Below the pieces are notes generated by a model that saw nothing but the letters and a program-made list of their open reading frames with translations, did no database searches and was not told where the DNA came from. DNA of 64,000 bases from Endozoicomonas gorgoniicola (GTDB taxonomy: Bacteria; Pseudomonadota; Gammaproteobacteria; Pseudomonadales; Endozoicomonadaceae), in assembly GCF_025562715.2 (NCBI RefSeq), contig NZ_JAPFCC010000001.1, positions 1,072,501 through 1,136,500 on the forward strand, written 5' to 3'. The position numbers were made by a program, and so were the translations under genes. Below are positions 1 to 8,259 of the stretch, in pieces; within the stretch, counting starts at the first letter, position 1, and the number at the start of each line of letters is the position of its first letter.

Positions 1-1
1 A

Positions 2-1654
2 CAGCATATGGTCAGTGATGCGCTGGACACAATTGTTTCCGTCAAGCGTCTGATGGGGCGGGGCTTAAATGATCTTTTCACTCTGGGGGGGGTTATGCCT
101 TACCGGTTTGTGGAGTCTGAAAGTCAGATGCCTCTGATTGAAACCCGCCGAGGTTCGGTCAGTCCGGTAGAGGTGTCAGCTGAAATTCTGCGTTCCCTGG
201 CAGGACGTGCCACTGAATCGCTGGGGGGAGAGCTGGATGGGGCTGTGATCACCGTGCCAGCGTATTTTGATGAATCCCAGCGTCAGGCCACCAAAGATGC
301 TGCAAAATTGGCAGGTCTTAACGTTTACCGTCTGCTGAATGAGCCTACTGCGGCAGCTGTCGCCTATGGTCTGGACCAGGGGGGTGAAGGGCTGATAGCG
401 GTTTACGACCTTGGTGGTGGTACCTTTGATATTTCTATCCTGCGTTTGCAGAAAGGTGTGTTTGAAGTACTGGCCACCGGCGGTGATACAGCCCTTGGCG
501 GTGATGACTTCGACAGGGCGGTCGCTTGCTGGGTGCTGGCGCAGGCGGGTGTTGATGAATCTTCCCTGAATAATGAACAGCATCGTCAAATCATGCTGGA
601 AGGTCGTCGTGCCAAGGAAGCCCTGACAGATCACGACAGTGTTGATGTGTCGTTTGGTAACTGGTCCGGCAAGTTGACCACCGGGCAGTTTAACGAGCTG
701 GCAGATAAGCTGATTGACCAAACTCTGCGAGCGTTCAAGCGCGCTTTGCGGGATGCGGGTTATAAGGCAAAAGATATTGAAGCGGTGGTGATGGTCGGCG
801 GCTCAACCCGTATGCCAAGAGTGCGCTCCCGTATTGCTGATTTTGCGAAAAAGCAACCTCTGACGTCTATTGACCCGGATCGCGTTGTAGCGGTAGGGGC
901 AGCCTTGCAGGCTGATGTGCTGGCGGGTAACAAATCTGGCGACGATATGTTGCTGCTGGATGTTATTCCGCTGTCTCTTGGTCTGGAAACCATGGGTGGG
1001 CTGATGGAGAAGGTGGTTCATCGCAATACCACCATTCCCGTTGCCAGAGCGCAGGAATTCACCACCTATAAAGATGGTCAGACGGCTATGGCTATCAACG
1101 TCTTTCAGGGTGAGCGGGAGTTGATCAGGGATAATCGTTCCCTGGCGCGCTTTGAGCTGCGTGGTATTCCGCCGCTGCCAGCGGGTGGTGCTAAAATCCG
1201 TGTCACTTTTCAGGTGGATGCGGACGGATTACTGGGGGTGTCGGCTGAAGAAATGTCTACCGGCGTCAAGAGCAGTATTCAGGTGAAGCCTTCCTACGGT
1301 CTGACTGACGATGAGATTGCCCGTATGCTCAGAGATTCATACTCTCATGCTGTCGATGATCGCAACAGTCGTCGTCTGCTGGAGCAGCAGGTTGAAGCGG
1401 ATCGGTTGTTGGAGGCTCTGGTAGCCGCCATGCAGGCTGATGGTGAAGCTTTGCTGAGTCAGGAGGAGTTCCAGTCTGTTCTGGCGGATATGGAACAGTT
1501 AACAGCGACCCGTCAGGGAGAGGATGCTGACGCTATCGCCCGTGAGATTGAACGGGTCAGCAAGGCGACGGAAGAATTTGCCGCTCGTCGTATGAATCAG
1601 GGTATCCGCAAGGCCCTGGCCGGCCATAGTATTGATGACTTTGAGGAGTCCTGA
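2..1654 (+). CDS. hscA: Fe-S chaperone HscA, 5' end outside window
   Basis: Hsp70-class chaperone that, with HscB, helps transfer Fe-S clusters from the IscU scaffold to apoproteins in the cytoplasm. The frame is open to the window edge, so roughly the first 70 residues are missing; the ATG at 8 is internal, since the sequence there aligns with the middle of the HscA nucleotide-binding domain (LDTIVSVKRLMGRG). Visible Hsp70 signatures are ITVPAYFDESQRQ, LLNEPTAAAVAYGLD and the phosphate-binding VYDLGGGTFDIS; the substrate-binding domain starts near LLLDVIPLSLGLETMGG, the HscA form of the interdomain linker region. Two bases separate its stop from fdx, and iscX follows, the standard end of an isc operon. 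Confidence 0.96.
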   Translation, partial: QHMVSDALDTIVSVKRLMGRGLNDLFTLGGVMPYRFVESESQMPLIETRRGSVSPVEVSAEILRSLAGRATESLGGELDGAVITVPAYFDESQRQATKDAAKLAGLNVYRLLNEPTAAAVAYGLDQGGEGLIAVYDLGGGTFDISILRLQKGVFEVLATGGDTALGGDDFDRAVACWVLAQAGVDESSLNNEQHRQIMLEGRRAKEALTDHDSVDVSFGNWSGKLTTGQFNELADKLIDQTLRAFKRALRDAGYKAKDIEAVVMVGGSTRMPRVRSRIADFAKKQPLTSIDPDRVVAVGAALQADVLAGNKSGDDMLLLDVIPLSLGLETMGGLMEKVVHRNTTIPVARAQEFTTYKDGQTAMAINVFQGERELIRDNRSLARFELRGIPPLPAGGAKIRVTFQVDADGLLGVSAEEMSTGVKSSIQVKPSYGLTDDEIARMLRDSYSHAVDDRNSRRLLEQQVEADRLLEALVAAMQADGEALLSQEEFQSVLADMEQLTATRQGEDADAIAREIERVSKATEEFAARRMNQGIRKALAGHSIDDFEES

Positions 1655-1656
1655 TT

Positions 1657-1995
1657 ATGCCTCAAATTGTATTTTTGCCCCACGAGGACCTGTGTCCCGA
1701 AGGTGCCGTGATTGAAGCTGAACCCGGTGTATCGGTGCTGGATGCTGCTCTTCAGAACGACATCGAGATTGAACATGCCTGTGAAAAATCCTGCGCCTGC
1801 ACAACCTGCCACGTCATTGTGCGGGAGGGATTTGATAGTCTGGAAGAATCTGACGAGCTGGAAGACGACCTGCTGGACAAGGCCTGGGGTCTGGAACCTG
1901 AGTCTCGCCTGAGCTGTCAGGCCGTAGTGGCCGATGAAGACCTGGTGGTTGAGATTCCCAAGTACACCATTAATCAGGTTTCAGAGCGTCATTAA
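1657..1995 (+). CDS. fdx: ISC [2Fe-2S] ferredoxin
   Basis: Adrenodoxin-type ferredoxin that supplies electrons for Fe-S cluster assembly. Cluster ligands are Cys42, Cys48, Cys51 and Cys87 (C-x5-C-x2-C, then C in LSCQAVV), the same spacing and numbering as known bacterial ISC ferredoxins; an additional Cys46 is also conserved in this group. The 112-residue length is normal. It starts two bases after hscA and is followed by iscX after about 40 bases, so the three are very likely co-transcribed. Confidence 0.97.
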   Translation: MPQIVFLPHEDLCPEGAVIEAEPGVSVLDAALQNDIEIEHACEKSCACTTCHVIVREGFDSLEESDELEDDLLDKAWGLEPESRLSCQAVVADEDLVVEIPKYTINQVSERH

Positions 1996-2036
1996 GAGAC
2001 GCTCTTTCATAGCTGTTTAGCGTTGGGGGAGGTTTT

Positions 2037-2237
2037 ATGAGTCTGAAGTGGACCGATAGTTACGATATTGCCATTGAGTTGTCGGAAGCTTATCCGGATA
2101 CCGATCCGAAGTTCGTCAACTTTGTTGACCTGCGCAACTGGGTTCTGGCACTGGAAGGTTTTGATGATGATCCGGAACATTGTGGCGAGAAGGTTCTTGA
2201 GGCCATCCAGATGGCATGGATTGACGAAGTCAGTTGA
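2037..2237 (+). CDS. iscX: Fe-S assembly protein IscX
   Basis: Small acidic protein (66 residues) that binds IscS and is proposed to act as an iron donor or a regulator of cluster assembly. The family signature is visible: LKWTDSYDIAIEL at the start, then DLRNWVLALEGFDDDP and AIQMAWIDE at the end. A GGGGGAGG ribosome binding site precedes the ATG. It is the last gene of the isc operon here and is followed by a strong intrinsic terminator. Confidence 0.95.
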   Translation: MSLKWTDSYDIAIELSEAYPDTDPKFVNFVDLRNWVLALEGFDDDPEHCGEKVLEAIQMAWIDEVS

Positions 2238-2272
2238 AGGCAGTTGTCTTCTATAAACTGCTGTAAAAATAG

Positions 2273-2310
2273 AAGACCTTGCAGGTATTTTCTGTAAGGT
2301 CTTTTTTTTT
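2273..2310 (+). terminator. Intrinsic terminator of the isc operon
   Basis: A 12-bp stem with one G-T pair (2273-2284 with 2292-2303), a 7-base loop and a run of T ending at 2310. The facing gene on the minus strand ends at 2320, so the same hairpin could also stop that transcript. Confidence 0.9.
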
Positions 2311-2319
2311 CAGCATTGC

Positions 2320-2631
2320 TCACCGGTTACGCCAGTAGCGATCTCCCGGTTGCCAGTGGATCAGGTCTTCCGGGTGAAATAATGCTCTGTGAGGTTTGAG
2401 CAGTGGGAGTTGCTGCCATTGCCTGACGCCTGTGGGCATCTGTGCATCAAACCACTGCCCGGAAAAATGAATAAAAGCGTGGGGAATCAGGCGACGGACA
2501 TAAAATAGTTGCGCTGCCGGACAACATTGAATCGCCTGTCTTGCCCAGTCGTAGCAGTAGCCGCTGTTAATATCTGTCCAAGGTATACGCCATCTCTGGC
2601 ATATCTGCCGGGTCACTCCATGAAAGACCAT
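2320..2631 (-). CDS. Small conserved-looking hypothetical protein
   Basis: A 103-residue protein with no transmembrane segment, rich in Trp, His and Gln. The pattern GYCYDWARQA...HAFIHFSGQWFDAQMP recalls small bacterial proteins with an N/G-x-CYDWA motif followed by a HAW/HAF strand and a short YDA/FDA strand, but I cannot name a family. AAGG lies about nine bases upstream of the ATG. It converges with iscX. Function unknown; it could be a chance frame, but the composition and motif spacing look protein-like. Confidence 0.5.
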   Translation of the reverse strand: MVFHGVTRQICQRWRIPWTDINSGYCYDWARQAIQCCPAAQLFYVRRLIPHAFIHFSGQWFDAQMPTGVRQWQQLPLLKPHRALFHPEDLIHWQPGDRYWRNR

Positions 2632-2789
2632 CCTGGCTGCCTTTTTAAAATTATTATTGGAATTTACGTTTTTGTTGTTGTGATTATGCAGGCTCTGGTC
2701 AGATATAAAAAGTCAGTTGTCTCTGTGGTATCGTCACTATCTGCTATGCTGATTGCTCAAACAAAAACCACTTACTCAAGGAGTGTTGT

Positions 2790-3107
2790 ATGAGTGCCGT
2801 AGCTGAGTCGAATGATCCTGATCATACACTTAATACTCTGACGGATTTGATCAGAATTGTTGGTGAAACCCGATCTGACGTTAAGGTTATTGACCGCAAG
2901 GTTGACTGTAATCAACAAGAAAATCGTGAACGTTTTGACCGGCTTGAGCAAAAGCTCGATTCAAGTGTTGATCGGCTTGATTCTCGTATAGACCAGCTGG
3001 AGCATAAACTCGATTCTCGTATAGACAAGCTGGAGCATAAGCTCGATTCTCGTATAGACAAGCTGGAACTACTTATCCGTCAACTTCACCCTAATGCTAA
3101 CAATTAA
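2790..3107 (+). CDS. Coiled-coil protein with 11-residue repeats
   Basis: A 105-residue hydrophilic protein with AAGGAG seven bases before the ATG. After an N-terminal third (HTLNTLTDLIRIVGETRSDV) it becomes a long charged helix ending in three near-identical 11-residue units of the form DSRIDKLEHKL, preceded by degenerate copies (RLEQKLDSSVDRL). An 11-residue period favours a nearly straight or right-handed coiled coil rather than a 7-residue left-handed one. No membrane anchor or enzyme motif is present. Probably a self-associating structural protein; the function is unknown. Confidence 0.75.
   Translation: MSAVAESNDPDHTLNTLTDLIRIVGETRSDVKVIDRKVDCNQQENRERFDRLEQKLDSSVDRLDSRIDQLEHKLDSRIDKLEHKLDSRIDKLELLIRQLHPNANN
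2979..3077 (+). repeat. Three tandem 33-bp coding repeats
   Basis: Units at 2979-3011, 3012-3044 and 3045-3077 each encode an 11-residue helix segment starting DSRID. The first two units differ by only two bases and the third diverges in its last codons, so the array expanded recently in frame. Confidence 0.9.
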
Positions 3108-3140
3108 CAGCCGCCTGACAACATGCATATATTGAATGCC

Positions 3141-3177
3141 CAGAAAGAAATGTGAGAGAGTCAAAGACTCTCTCACA
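3141..3177 (-). terminator. Intrinsic terminator of ygfZ
   Basis: A perfect 12-bp inverted repeat (3151-3162 with 3166-3177) closes on a 3-base loop. Read on the minus strand it is followed by TTTCTTTCT. It lies seven bases past the ygfZ stop codon. Confidence 0.85.
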
Positions 3178-3183
3178 GGTCGG

Positions 3184-4200
3184 TCAGCGTTGGAGTTCTG
3201 CTTTTGCATCAATGTTGTATGGCAGAGGCGCAACAGTGAAGTTGATGTCATTGTCAGGCAGTTGTACATCACTGGTTTCAGCGGCTTCTACCCGTATAAC
3301 GGCAAGCAGTTCGGTCTGGTTGGCATCGGTCGGTGTGACTGCATACAACACTTCACCAATGGTTTTACCCGCTGTATTGGTCAGTTTGGTATTAGGAGGT
3401 AACTCAACGGCTGAATCGGTAGTCAAGTGGTAACAGCGGCTTTTTAATTGCCCCAGATTTTGCATGCGGGCAACAATTTCCTGCCCTGTATAGCACCCTT
3501 TGCGAAAGCTGACCGCATTCAGGGTGGGTAGATTCAGATGTTGTGGAATGTATTGCTCAGCCGCTTCAGGCAATAGTTCAGGGATAACCGCTTCGATATC
3601 CAGCAGACGCCAGTGAGACTGGGAGACTGGCAGAAAATTCTGTTTCAGCTTATTCCACCAGGTAGGCAGCTGGTCAGCTGGCAGCCAGAGTTCATAGCGT
3701 TCACAGCTGCCGGGAACGGCCAGCAACCAGACACTTTCTTCAACCTGCATGGCCGAAGCATCCTCTGGGGTATTGCCAAACAGCGTCTGAAGTGTGCCTT
3801 TAATATTGGAGCCTGATAACCCCAGAGCGACCAGGGAGGTATCAATAGTCTGTTCTGATTTGAAAAACACTGCATATTTGCCAAGTGTCGTTTGAGTAGC
3901 GTCCAGAAGTCCTTTGTGCATCGACAGCAGGAAGCCGTTTTCGGAATGGAGCAGGCGAAACGCGCTGTACATTCTGCCTTTGGGGGTGCATGCGGTACTC
4001 AGATGATGTTGGGCAGGTTCCAGTCTGTCAAGATTGTTGCTCAGTTGTCCCTGCAGGAATCGCTGACTGTCTGGGCCGCTGACGCTGAGAAAGCCACGAT
4101 CAGTCAGCAGGCTCATTGCTGACTGGTGACGATCGGCAAGGCTGGCATGGCTCACTTGTTCAAGGAATGGGGCAAACAGGGAAGCGTGATCATTACTCAT
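3184..4200 (-). CDS. ygfZ: Folate-binding protein YgfZ
   Basis: GcvT-like tetrahydrofolate-binding protein needed for maintenance of some Fe-S enzymes (including the tRNA methylthiotransferase MiaB) and oxidative-stress tolerance. The family signature KGCYTGQEIVARMQNLG is present, with the conserved Cys; the N-terminal part has the GcvT-like LSVSGPDSQRFLQGQLSNN. I chose the ATG at 4200 (MSNDHASL); the frame stays open 26 codons further upstream, but that stretch does not resemble the family. About 338 residues, close to normal. Divergent from sdhE-ygfX, the usual neighbourhood in gammaproteobacteria. Confidence 0.93.
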   Translation of the reverse strand: MSNDHASLFAPFLEQVSHASLADRHQSAMSLLTDRGFLSVSGPDSQRFLQGQLSNNLDRLEPAQHHLSTACTPKGRMYSAFRLLHSENGFLLSMHKGLLDATQTTLGKYAVFFKSEQTIDTSLVALGLSGSNIKGTLQTLFGNTPEDASAMQVEESVWLLAVPGSCERYELWLPADQLPTWWNKLKQNFLPVSQSHWRLLDIEAVIPELLPEAAEQYIPQHLNLPTLNAVSFRKGCYTGQEIVARMQNLGQLKSRCYHLTTDSAVELPPNTKLTNTAGKTIGEVLYAVTPTDANQTELLAVIRVEAAETSDVQLPDNDINFTVAPLPYNIDAKAELQR

Positions 4201-4377
4201 AATAGGCTCGGATATGTACTCAGGAAAAAGCCGGCGTGTTTGAGCCCAATAATAGAGGAAAGTACCGTCTCGCAACACTGTGGCGACTGTCGTAATGTGA
4301 AAATTTGTTGCCTTTAGAGTCGCTTCCTGAGAGGGGTGAACTTATAATACCGCCCTGACTAACAAGGAGTTTGCCGA

Positions 4378-4653
4378 ATGAAATTAAGCGGTGATGATTT
4401 TAAACGGGTTCAGTGGCACAGTCGCCGGGGCATGCTGGAACTGGATGTTTTGCTGGAGCCGTTCACCAATCAAGTGCTGAAGGACCTGTCGGCAGAAGAC
4501 CAGCAGACTTATGTGCGCCTGCTGGACTGTCAGGATGCGGATCTGTTTTCCTGGTTTATGAGCGAGCAGCGCCCGGACGATAAGGAGCTGGCTGCCATGA
4601 TTGATACGGTTATCACCTACGCCCGCCGCAGCTTTAACACAGATGGTGTCTGA
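4378..4653 (+). CDS. sdhE: Succinate dehydrogenase assembly factor SdhE
   Basis: Small cytoplasmic protein (91 residues) that promotes covalent attachment of FAD to the SdhA and FrdA flavoproteins. The hallmark RRGM.E.D..L motif is present as SRRGMLELDVLLEPF. AAGGAG lies eight bases before the ATG. The last codons overlap the start of ygfX, which points to translational coupling of the pair, as known for the sdhE-ygfX operon. Confidence 0.95.
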   Translation: MKLSGDDFKRVQWHSRRGMLELDVLLEPFTNQVLKDLSAEDQQTYVRLLDCQDADLFSWFMSEQRPDDKELAAMIDTVITYARRSFNTDGV

Positions 4654-5125
4654 TGACGATGAGTTGATCGAGATTCGTGTACACCGGTCCTGGTTTATGC
4701 TGGCTGTCGGGACCTGTGTTCATTTCCTTGCTTTGCTTGCGCCATGGTTTTCAAGTCTTTCCTTTCTCCTGCAACTACTCATTTCTTCACTGGTGGTTGT
4801 TTATGCAAGAAGTTTTTATCAGCGACATATTACCCGGACCAGCCCGGACAGTGTGCTTGCCCTGCGCTATCGCAATGATCAATGGCTACTGCTAACGAAA
4901 TCAGGCTGGCAGCGAGCCTGGACGACAGGGACTCTGCTGGTGACACCATGGTTGATGGCTTTCTGCTTCCGTACTGAAGAAAAAAAGAACGGATTATCAT
5001 GGGTTGGTGTGGGGAACTATCCGGTTTGCCTCTGGCCTGATACTGATAAAGCGGCTTCACTGCATGCGTTGAGGTTGCGTCTGCTATTGAAAAAGAACAA
5101 GCCTGATGGAACTGCGTACAAATAA
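4643..5125 (+). CDS. ygfX: YgfX (CptA-like) inner-membrane protein
   Basis: About 160 residues starting with the ATG at 4643 (MVSDDDEL), which overlaps the sdhE stop; the frame is open to 4601 but that part lies inside sdhE. Two adjacent hydrophobic helices (roughly residues 16-55, WFMLAVGTCVHFLALLAPW then FLLQLLISSLVVVYA) are followed by a beta-rich soluble domain. Gene position behind sdhE and this topology identify the YgfX family. In E. coli it has been described as the membrane toxin CptA partnered with SdhE-like CptB, a role that is disputed. Confidence 0.85.
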   Translation: MVSDDDELIEIRVHRSWFMLAVGTCVHFLALLAPWFSSLSFLLQLLISSLVVVYARSFYQRHITRTSPDSVLALRYRNDQWLLLTKSGWQRAWTTGTLLVTPWLMAFCFRTEEKKNGLSWVGVGNYPVCLWPDTDKAASLHALRLRLLLKKNKPDGTAYK

Positions 5126-5210
5126 TGTGAATAGTAATTTCAAAGTATGTCAGCGGTTGAGCTGAAGCTTGTGTAATCTCGGTAATAAGATAACGTCAGG
5201 GGGCGGGGTG

Positions 5211-5235
5211 AAAAGCCTGCCGTGGGCAGGCTTTC
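5211..5235. terminator. Bidirectional hairpin between ygfX and nadB
   Basis: A 10-bp stem (5212-5221 with 5225-5234) on a 3-base loop, with short T tracts on both strands. It lies between two convergent genes. Confidence 0.7.
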
Positions 5236-5265
5236 TGGTCAGGAGTAATGGTTTTGTAGAGGATT

Positions 5266-6894
5266 TTAGTACTCTACTGCATATTCCGGGCGGAAGTTAT
5301 TGGGTGTCAGGATGGTATCTTCAACCTTTTGAGCTGTTGCCGGATAGTCCAGCGTATAATGCAAACCCCTTGACTCTTTTCGTGACAGTGCGCTTTCAAT
5401 AATTAGCTCTGAAACCAGAGCCAGGTTGCGCAGTTCAATCAGGTCGTTACTGACCTTGAAGTTACTATAGAAATCATTAATTTCAGACTGCAGCAGTTTG
5501 ACCCGGTTTCTTGCCCTGAGCAGACGTTTAGTGGTACGAACAATACCAACATAGTCCCACATAAAACGGCGCAGTTCTTCCCAGTTATGGGAAATGACAA
5601 CTCCTTCGTCCGAGTCTGTCACCTGGCTCTCATCCCAGTCGGGCAAGGTTTCACTGTTATTTATTTCGTGGATGGAGCGATTGATGGTGTCTGCGCAGCT
5701 TCTGGCTGTTACAAAACACTCCAGAAGAGAGTTGCTGGCCAGACGGTTGGCACCGTGCAGGCCTGTGAAGGCGCATTCACCAATGGCGTAAACACCGGGA
5801 ACATCGGTCTGCCCCTGATGATTCACGAGTACACCGCCGCAAGTGTAATGTGAAGCGGGAACAATCGGTATAGGCTGCCTGGTGATGTCGATACCGTATT
5901 CCAGGCAGCGCTCATAAATAGTCGGAAAATGAGAACGGACAAACTCCGCTGTTTTATGACTGATGTCGAGAAACAGACAGTCTGCTCCCAGGCGCTTCAT
6001 CTCGTGGTCAATGGCACGGGCAACAACATCACGGGGAGCCAGTTCGGCACGTGAGTCGTAGTCCGGCATAAAACGGGTGCCGTCCGGTCGCAGCAATTGC
6101 CCGCCTTCACCACGAACGGCTTCTGAAATCAGGAAGGATTTGGCGTTTGGGTGATACAGGCAGGTCGGGTGAAACTGGTTGAACTCCATGTTGCCAATAC
6201 GGCAGCCAGCGCGCCATGCCATAGCAATGCCATCGCCACTGGCTCCATCGCTGTTACTGCTGAACAGGTAGGCTTTGCTGGCACCGCCACTGGCCAGTAC
6301 CTGGGCTTTAGTTTTAAACAGGTGAACCCGGTCAGACTTCAGGTCGAGAACATAAGCGCCCAACCCTTTTTGTTGCTGGACACCCAGCTTCTGGCTGGTG
6401 ATCAGGTCAATGGCCAGGTGGTGTTCATAAATATCAATATTGGGTTGCAGTCTGACCCTGGCGATCAGGGTGTCAGAAATAGCCTGCCCCGTTGCATCGG
6501 CAGCATGAATAATACGCCGGGCGCTGTGACCACCTTCACGGGTCAGGTGAAAGCCGAAGGAGTGGTTGCGTTTTTTATCTTCAGTGAAAGGTACGCCAAT
6601 ATCAATCAGCCAGTGGATGCTGTCCCTGCCGTTTTTGACAATGTGTTCCACTGCGTCTTTTCGACACAGTCCGGCACCTGCAATCAGGGTGTCTCGGGTA
6701 TGTTGTTCAAGGCTGTCACCCGAAGGGTCCAGCACAGCGGCTACCCCGCCCTGGGCGCCAGAGGAAGAACCGGCATTGAGGTCACCTTTGCTGAGTATGG
6801 CAACACGCAAATTCGGATCAAGATGCAGTGCCAGAGTCAGACCAGCGGCTCCGCTACCAATAATGATGACGTCGTAATTATAAGACTGATGCAT
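5266..6894 (-). CDS. nadB: L-aspartate oxidase
   Basis: FAD enzyme oxidising L-aspartate to iminoaspartate, the first step of de novo NAD synthesis. The N-terminal dinucleotide-binding motif is VIIGSGAAGLTLAL; SSGAQGGVAA, HTRDTLIAGAGLC, FHLTREGGHSARRI and the CGGVLVN...GECA..GLHGANRLASNSLLE block are characteristic of NadB. The C-terminal helical domain (RTTKRLLRARNRV, ESRGLHYTLDYP) is complete. 542 residues is normal. It is divergent from rpoE, the arrangement seen in many gammaproteobacteria. Confidence 0.97.
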   Translation of the reverse strand: MHQSYNYDVIIIGSGAAGLTLALHLDPNLRVAILSKGDLNAGSSSGAQGGVAAVLDPSGDSLEQHTRDTLIAGAGLCRKDAVEHIVKNGRDSIHWLIDIGVPFTEDKKRNHSFGFHLTREGGHSARRIIHAADATGQAISDTLIARVRLQPNIDIYEHHLAIDLITSQKLGVQQQKGLGAYVLDLKSDRVHLFKTKAQVLASGGASKAYLFSSNSDGASGDGIAMAWRAGCRIGNMEFNQFHPTCLYHPNAKSFLISEAVRGEGGQLLRPDGTRFMPDYDSRAELAPRDVVARAIDHEMKRLGADCLFLDISHKTAEFVRSHFPTIYERCLEYGIDITRQPIPIVPASHYTCGGVLVNHQGQTDVPGVYAIGECAFTGLHGANRLASNSLLECFVTARSCADTINRSIHEINNSETLPDWDESQVTDSDEGVVISHNWEELRRFMWDYVGIVRTTKRLLRARNRVKLLQSEINDFYSNFKVSNDLIELRNLALVSELIIESALSRKESRGLHYTLDYPATAQKVEDTILTPNNFRPEYAVEY

Positions 6895-7140
6895 TTGAAT
6901 TCCCTGAACCCTGGTATCTGACGATACTGCACATCCGATCCATAATAGTTGGAATCATGATGATGTCTGCCAGTATGAGCTTTGGGACAGGGTAGTCTCC
7001 GTTGCTGTCATCTGACATCAGGTTTCCTGAGTGTCATGGCTCTAAGAGGCCGTCTTAAAACAGTTTGCAAAGATGTTTAACAGGTCGGATATTTTTTGCA
7101 TACTGCCAGAAAATGACTCAATGATATTCTGGCGGTTTTC

Positions 7141-7160
7141 AGGTTCTGTTCACAGAACCT
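7141..7160. promoter_or_regulatory. 20-bp palindrome, candidate operator
   Basis: Two 9-bp arms (AGGTTCTGT and its exact complement) meet around a 2-base centre in the nadB-rpoE divergent region. No T tract follows, so it reads more like a dimeric repressor site or small RNA hairpin than a terminator. The spacing does not fit the gammaproteobacterial LexA box. The rest of 6895-7348 shows no gene. Confidence 0.4.
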
Positions 7161-7348
7161 AAAGTCTCACGTCTTTGGTGCCGATGGGTTAACCGAGATG
7201 CACTGTAAAGATGAGACATTCTTTAAATATACATATAAGACCTGTAAACGGCTTGTTAGTATATAGAAATTACGGTCGGCACTATAGTACGCTGTGGTGA
7301 TCCGAATCATCTTTTCAGTAAAAACTGAAAAAAAAATTAACGAGTTCG

Positions 7349-7376
7349 GGAACTTTCAGGCCGGATTATGGTCTAT
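7349..7376 (+). promoter_or_regulatory. Sigma-E promoter of rpoE operon
   Basis: GGAACTT at 7349-7355, a 15-base spacer and GTCTAT at 7371-7376. The established sigma-E consensus is GGAACTT, 15-16 bases, then GTCTAA or TCAAA. The match predicts positive autoregulation of rpoE, with transcription beginning near 7383 and a leader of about 190 bases before the rpoE ATG. Confidence 0.85.
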
Positions 7377-7570
7377 AGAGAAGCAGAAAGAATCCGTAGT
7401 GCAAAAAACACTTTTTCTCAGGATGCTTTTAGCCAGTTGCCAGAGCCTGAAAAGGTTCGTGGCTGGAAAAAGATAGCTTGGGCTATGACGTCTGTAAAGC
7501 CCGTTGAGTTAGAGGATAAGTGTCGTTTGCCGCATTCAGAGCAGGGTTGCCAGCAGATGAGGATATTTGC

Positions 7571-8155
7571 ATGGTAGAACCTCAGGAAGCGGATCAACAG
7601 CTGGTCGAACGGGTGCAGAAAGGCGATAAAGCCGCCTTTGACCTGCTGGTAATTAAATACCAGCATCGTGTTCTGGGACTGGTCAGTAGTTATGTGAATG
7701 ACTATCAGGAAGTCCAGGATGTAGCACAGGAAGCTTTCATCAAGGCATACAGGGCCATTGATAAGTTTCGGGGAGACAGTTCGTTTTATACCTGGCTGTA
7801 TCGTATTGCTGTCAATACAGCCAAGAACCATCTGGTGTCCAAGGGCCGGAAGCTGCCAGAATCGGATATCGACGTACACGATGCCGAGTTTCTGGATACC
7901 GCAGCCAGCCTTAGAGTGGTGGATACTCCCGAACGGAACCTGTATCGTGATGAGATTGAACGCGTTATCCATGACGCTATTCGTCGTTTGCCGGACGAGC
8001 TTCGCACCGCAGTGATGCTGCGTGAGTTTGACGGTTTAAGTTATGACGAGATTGCCCATGTTATGAACTGCCCTGTCGGCACTGTGCGCTCAAGGATTTT
8101 CCGGGCCAGGGAAGCCATTGACCGAGAAATAGAGCCGCTGCTCAAACGAGGCTGA
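7571..8155 (+). CDS. rpoE: Envelope-stress sigma factor RpoE (AlgU)
   Basis: ECF sigma factor directing RNA polymerase to envelope-stress genes. Sigma region 2 is RYRAIDKF-type sequence FIKAYRAIDKFRGDSSF with YTWLYRIAVNTAKNHLV; region 4 helix-turn-helix is LREFDGLSYDEIAHVMNCP followed by VGTVRSRIFRAREAID. I chose the ATG at 7571 (MVEPQEADQQLVERVQKGD), which has GATGAGGA just upstream and matches RpoE length (194 residues); the frame continues 17 codons further. It heads the rseABC operon and is controlled by RseA. Confidence 0.97.
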   Translation: MVEPQEADQQLVERVQKGDKAAFDLLVIKYQHRVLGLVSSYVNDYQEVQDVAQEAFIKAYRAIDKFRGDSSFYTWLYRIAVNTAKNHLVSKGRKLPESDIDVHDAEFLDTAASLRVVDTPERNLYRDEIERVIHDAIRRLPDELRTAVMLREFDGLSYDEIAHVMNCPVGTVRSRIFRAREAIDREIEPLLKRG

Positions 8156-8259
8156 CTATTTTAAAAGCAGTAATGAAATTCGTCAGGACTTAAAGTGACA
8201 ACCCGTTTTCCCCGGTTTCATCAGGGGGGGCGGTAGAAGATAGCACCAGGGGTGTATCT

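Noticed and set aside
6151..6921. A 256-codon frame antisense to nadB
   Set aside because: It lies wholly opposite a well-conserved gene and has no ribosome binding site or recognisable motif.
7141..7160. A LexA box
   Set aside because: The CTGT and ACAG halves are only two bases apart, while the gammaproteobacterial site needs eight between them.
7368..7577. A 69-codon frame overlapping the rpoE start, like an RseD-type leader peptide
   Set aside because: Its ATG lies inside the predicted sigma-E promoter, upstream of the expected transcript start, and it has no good ribosome binding site.
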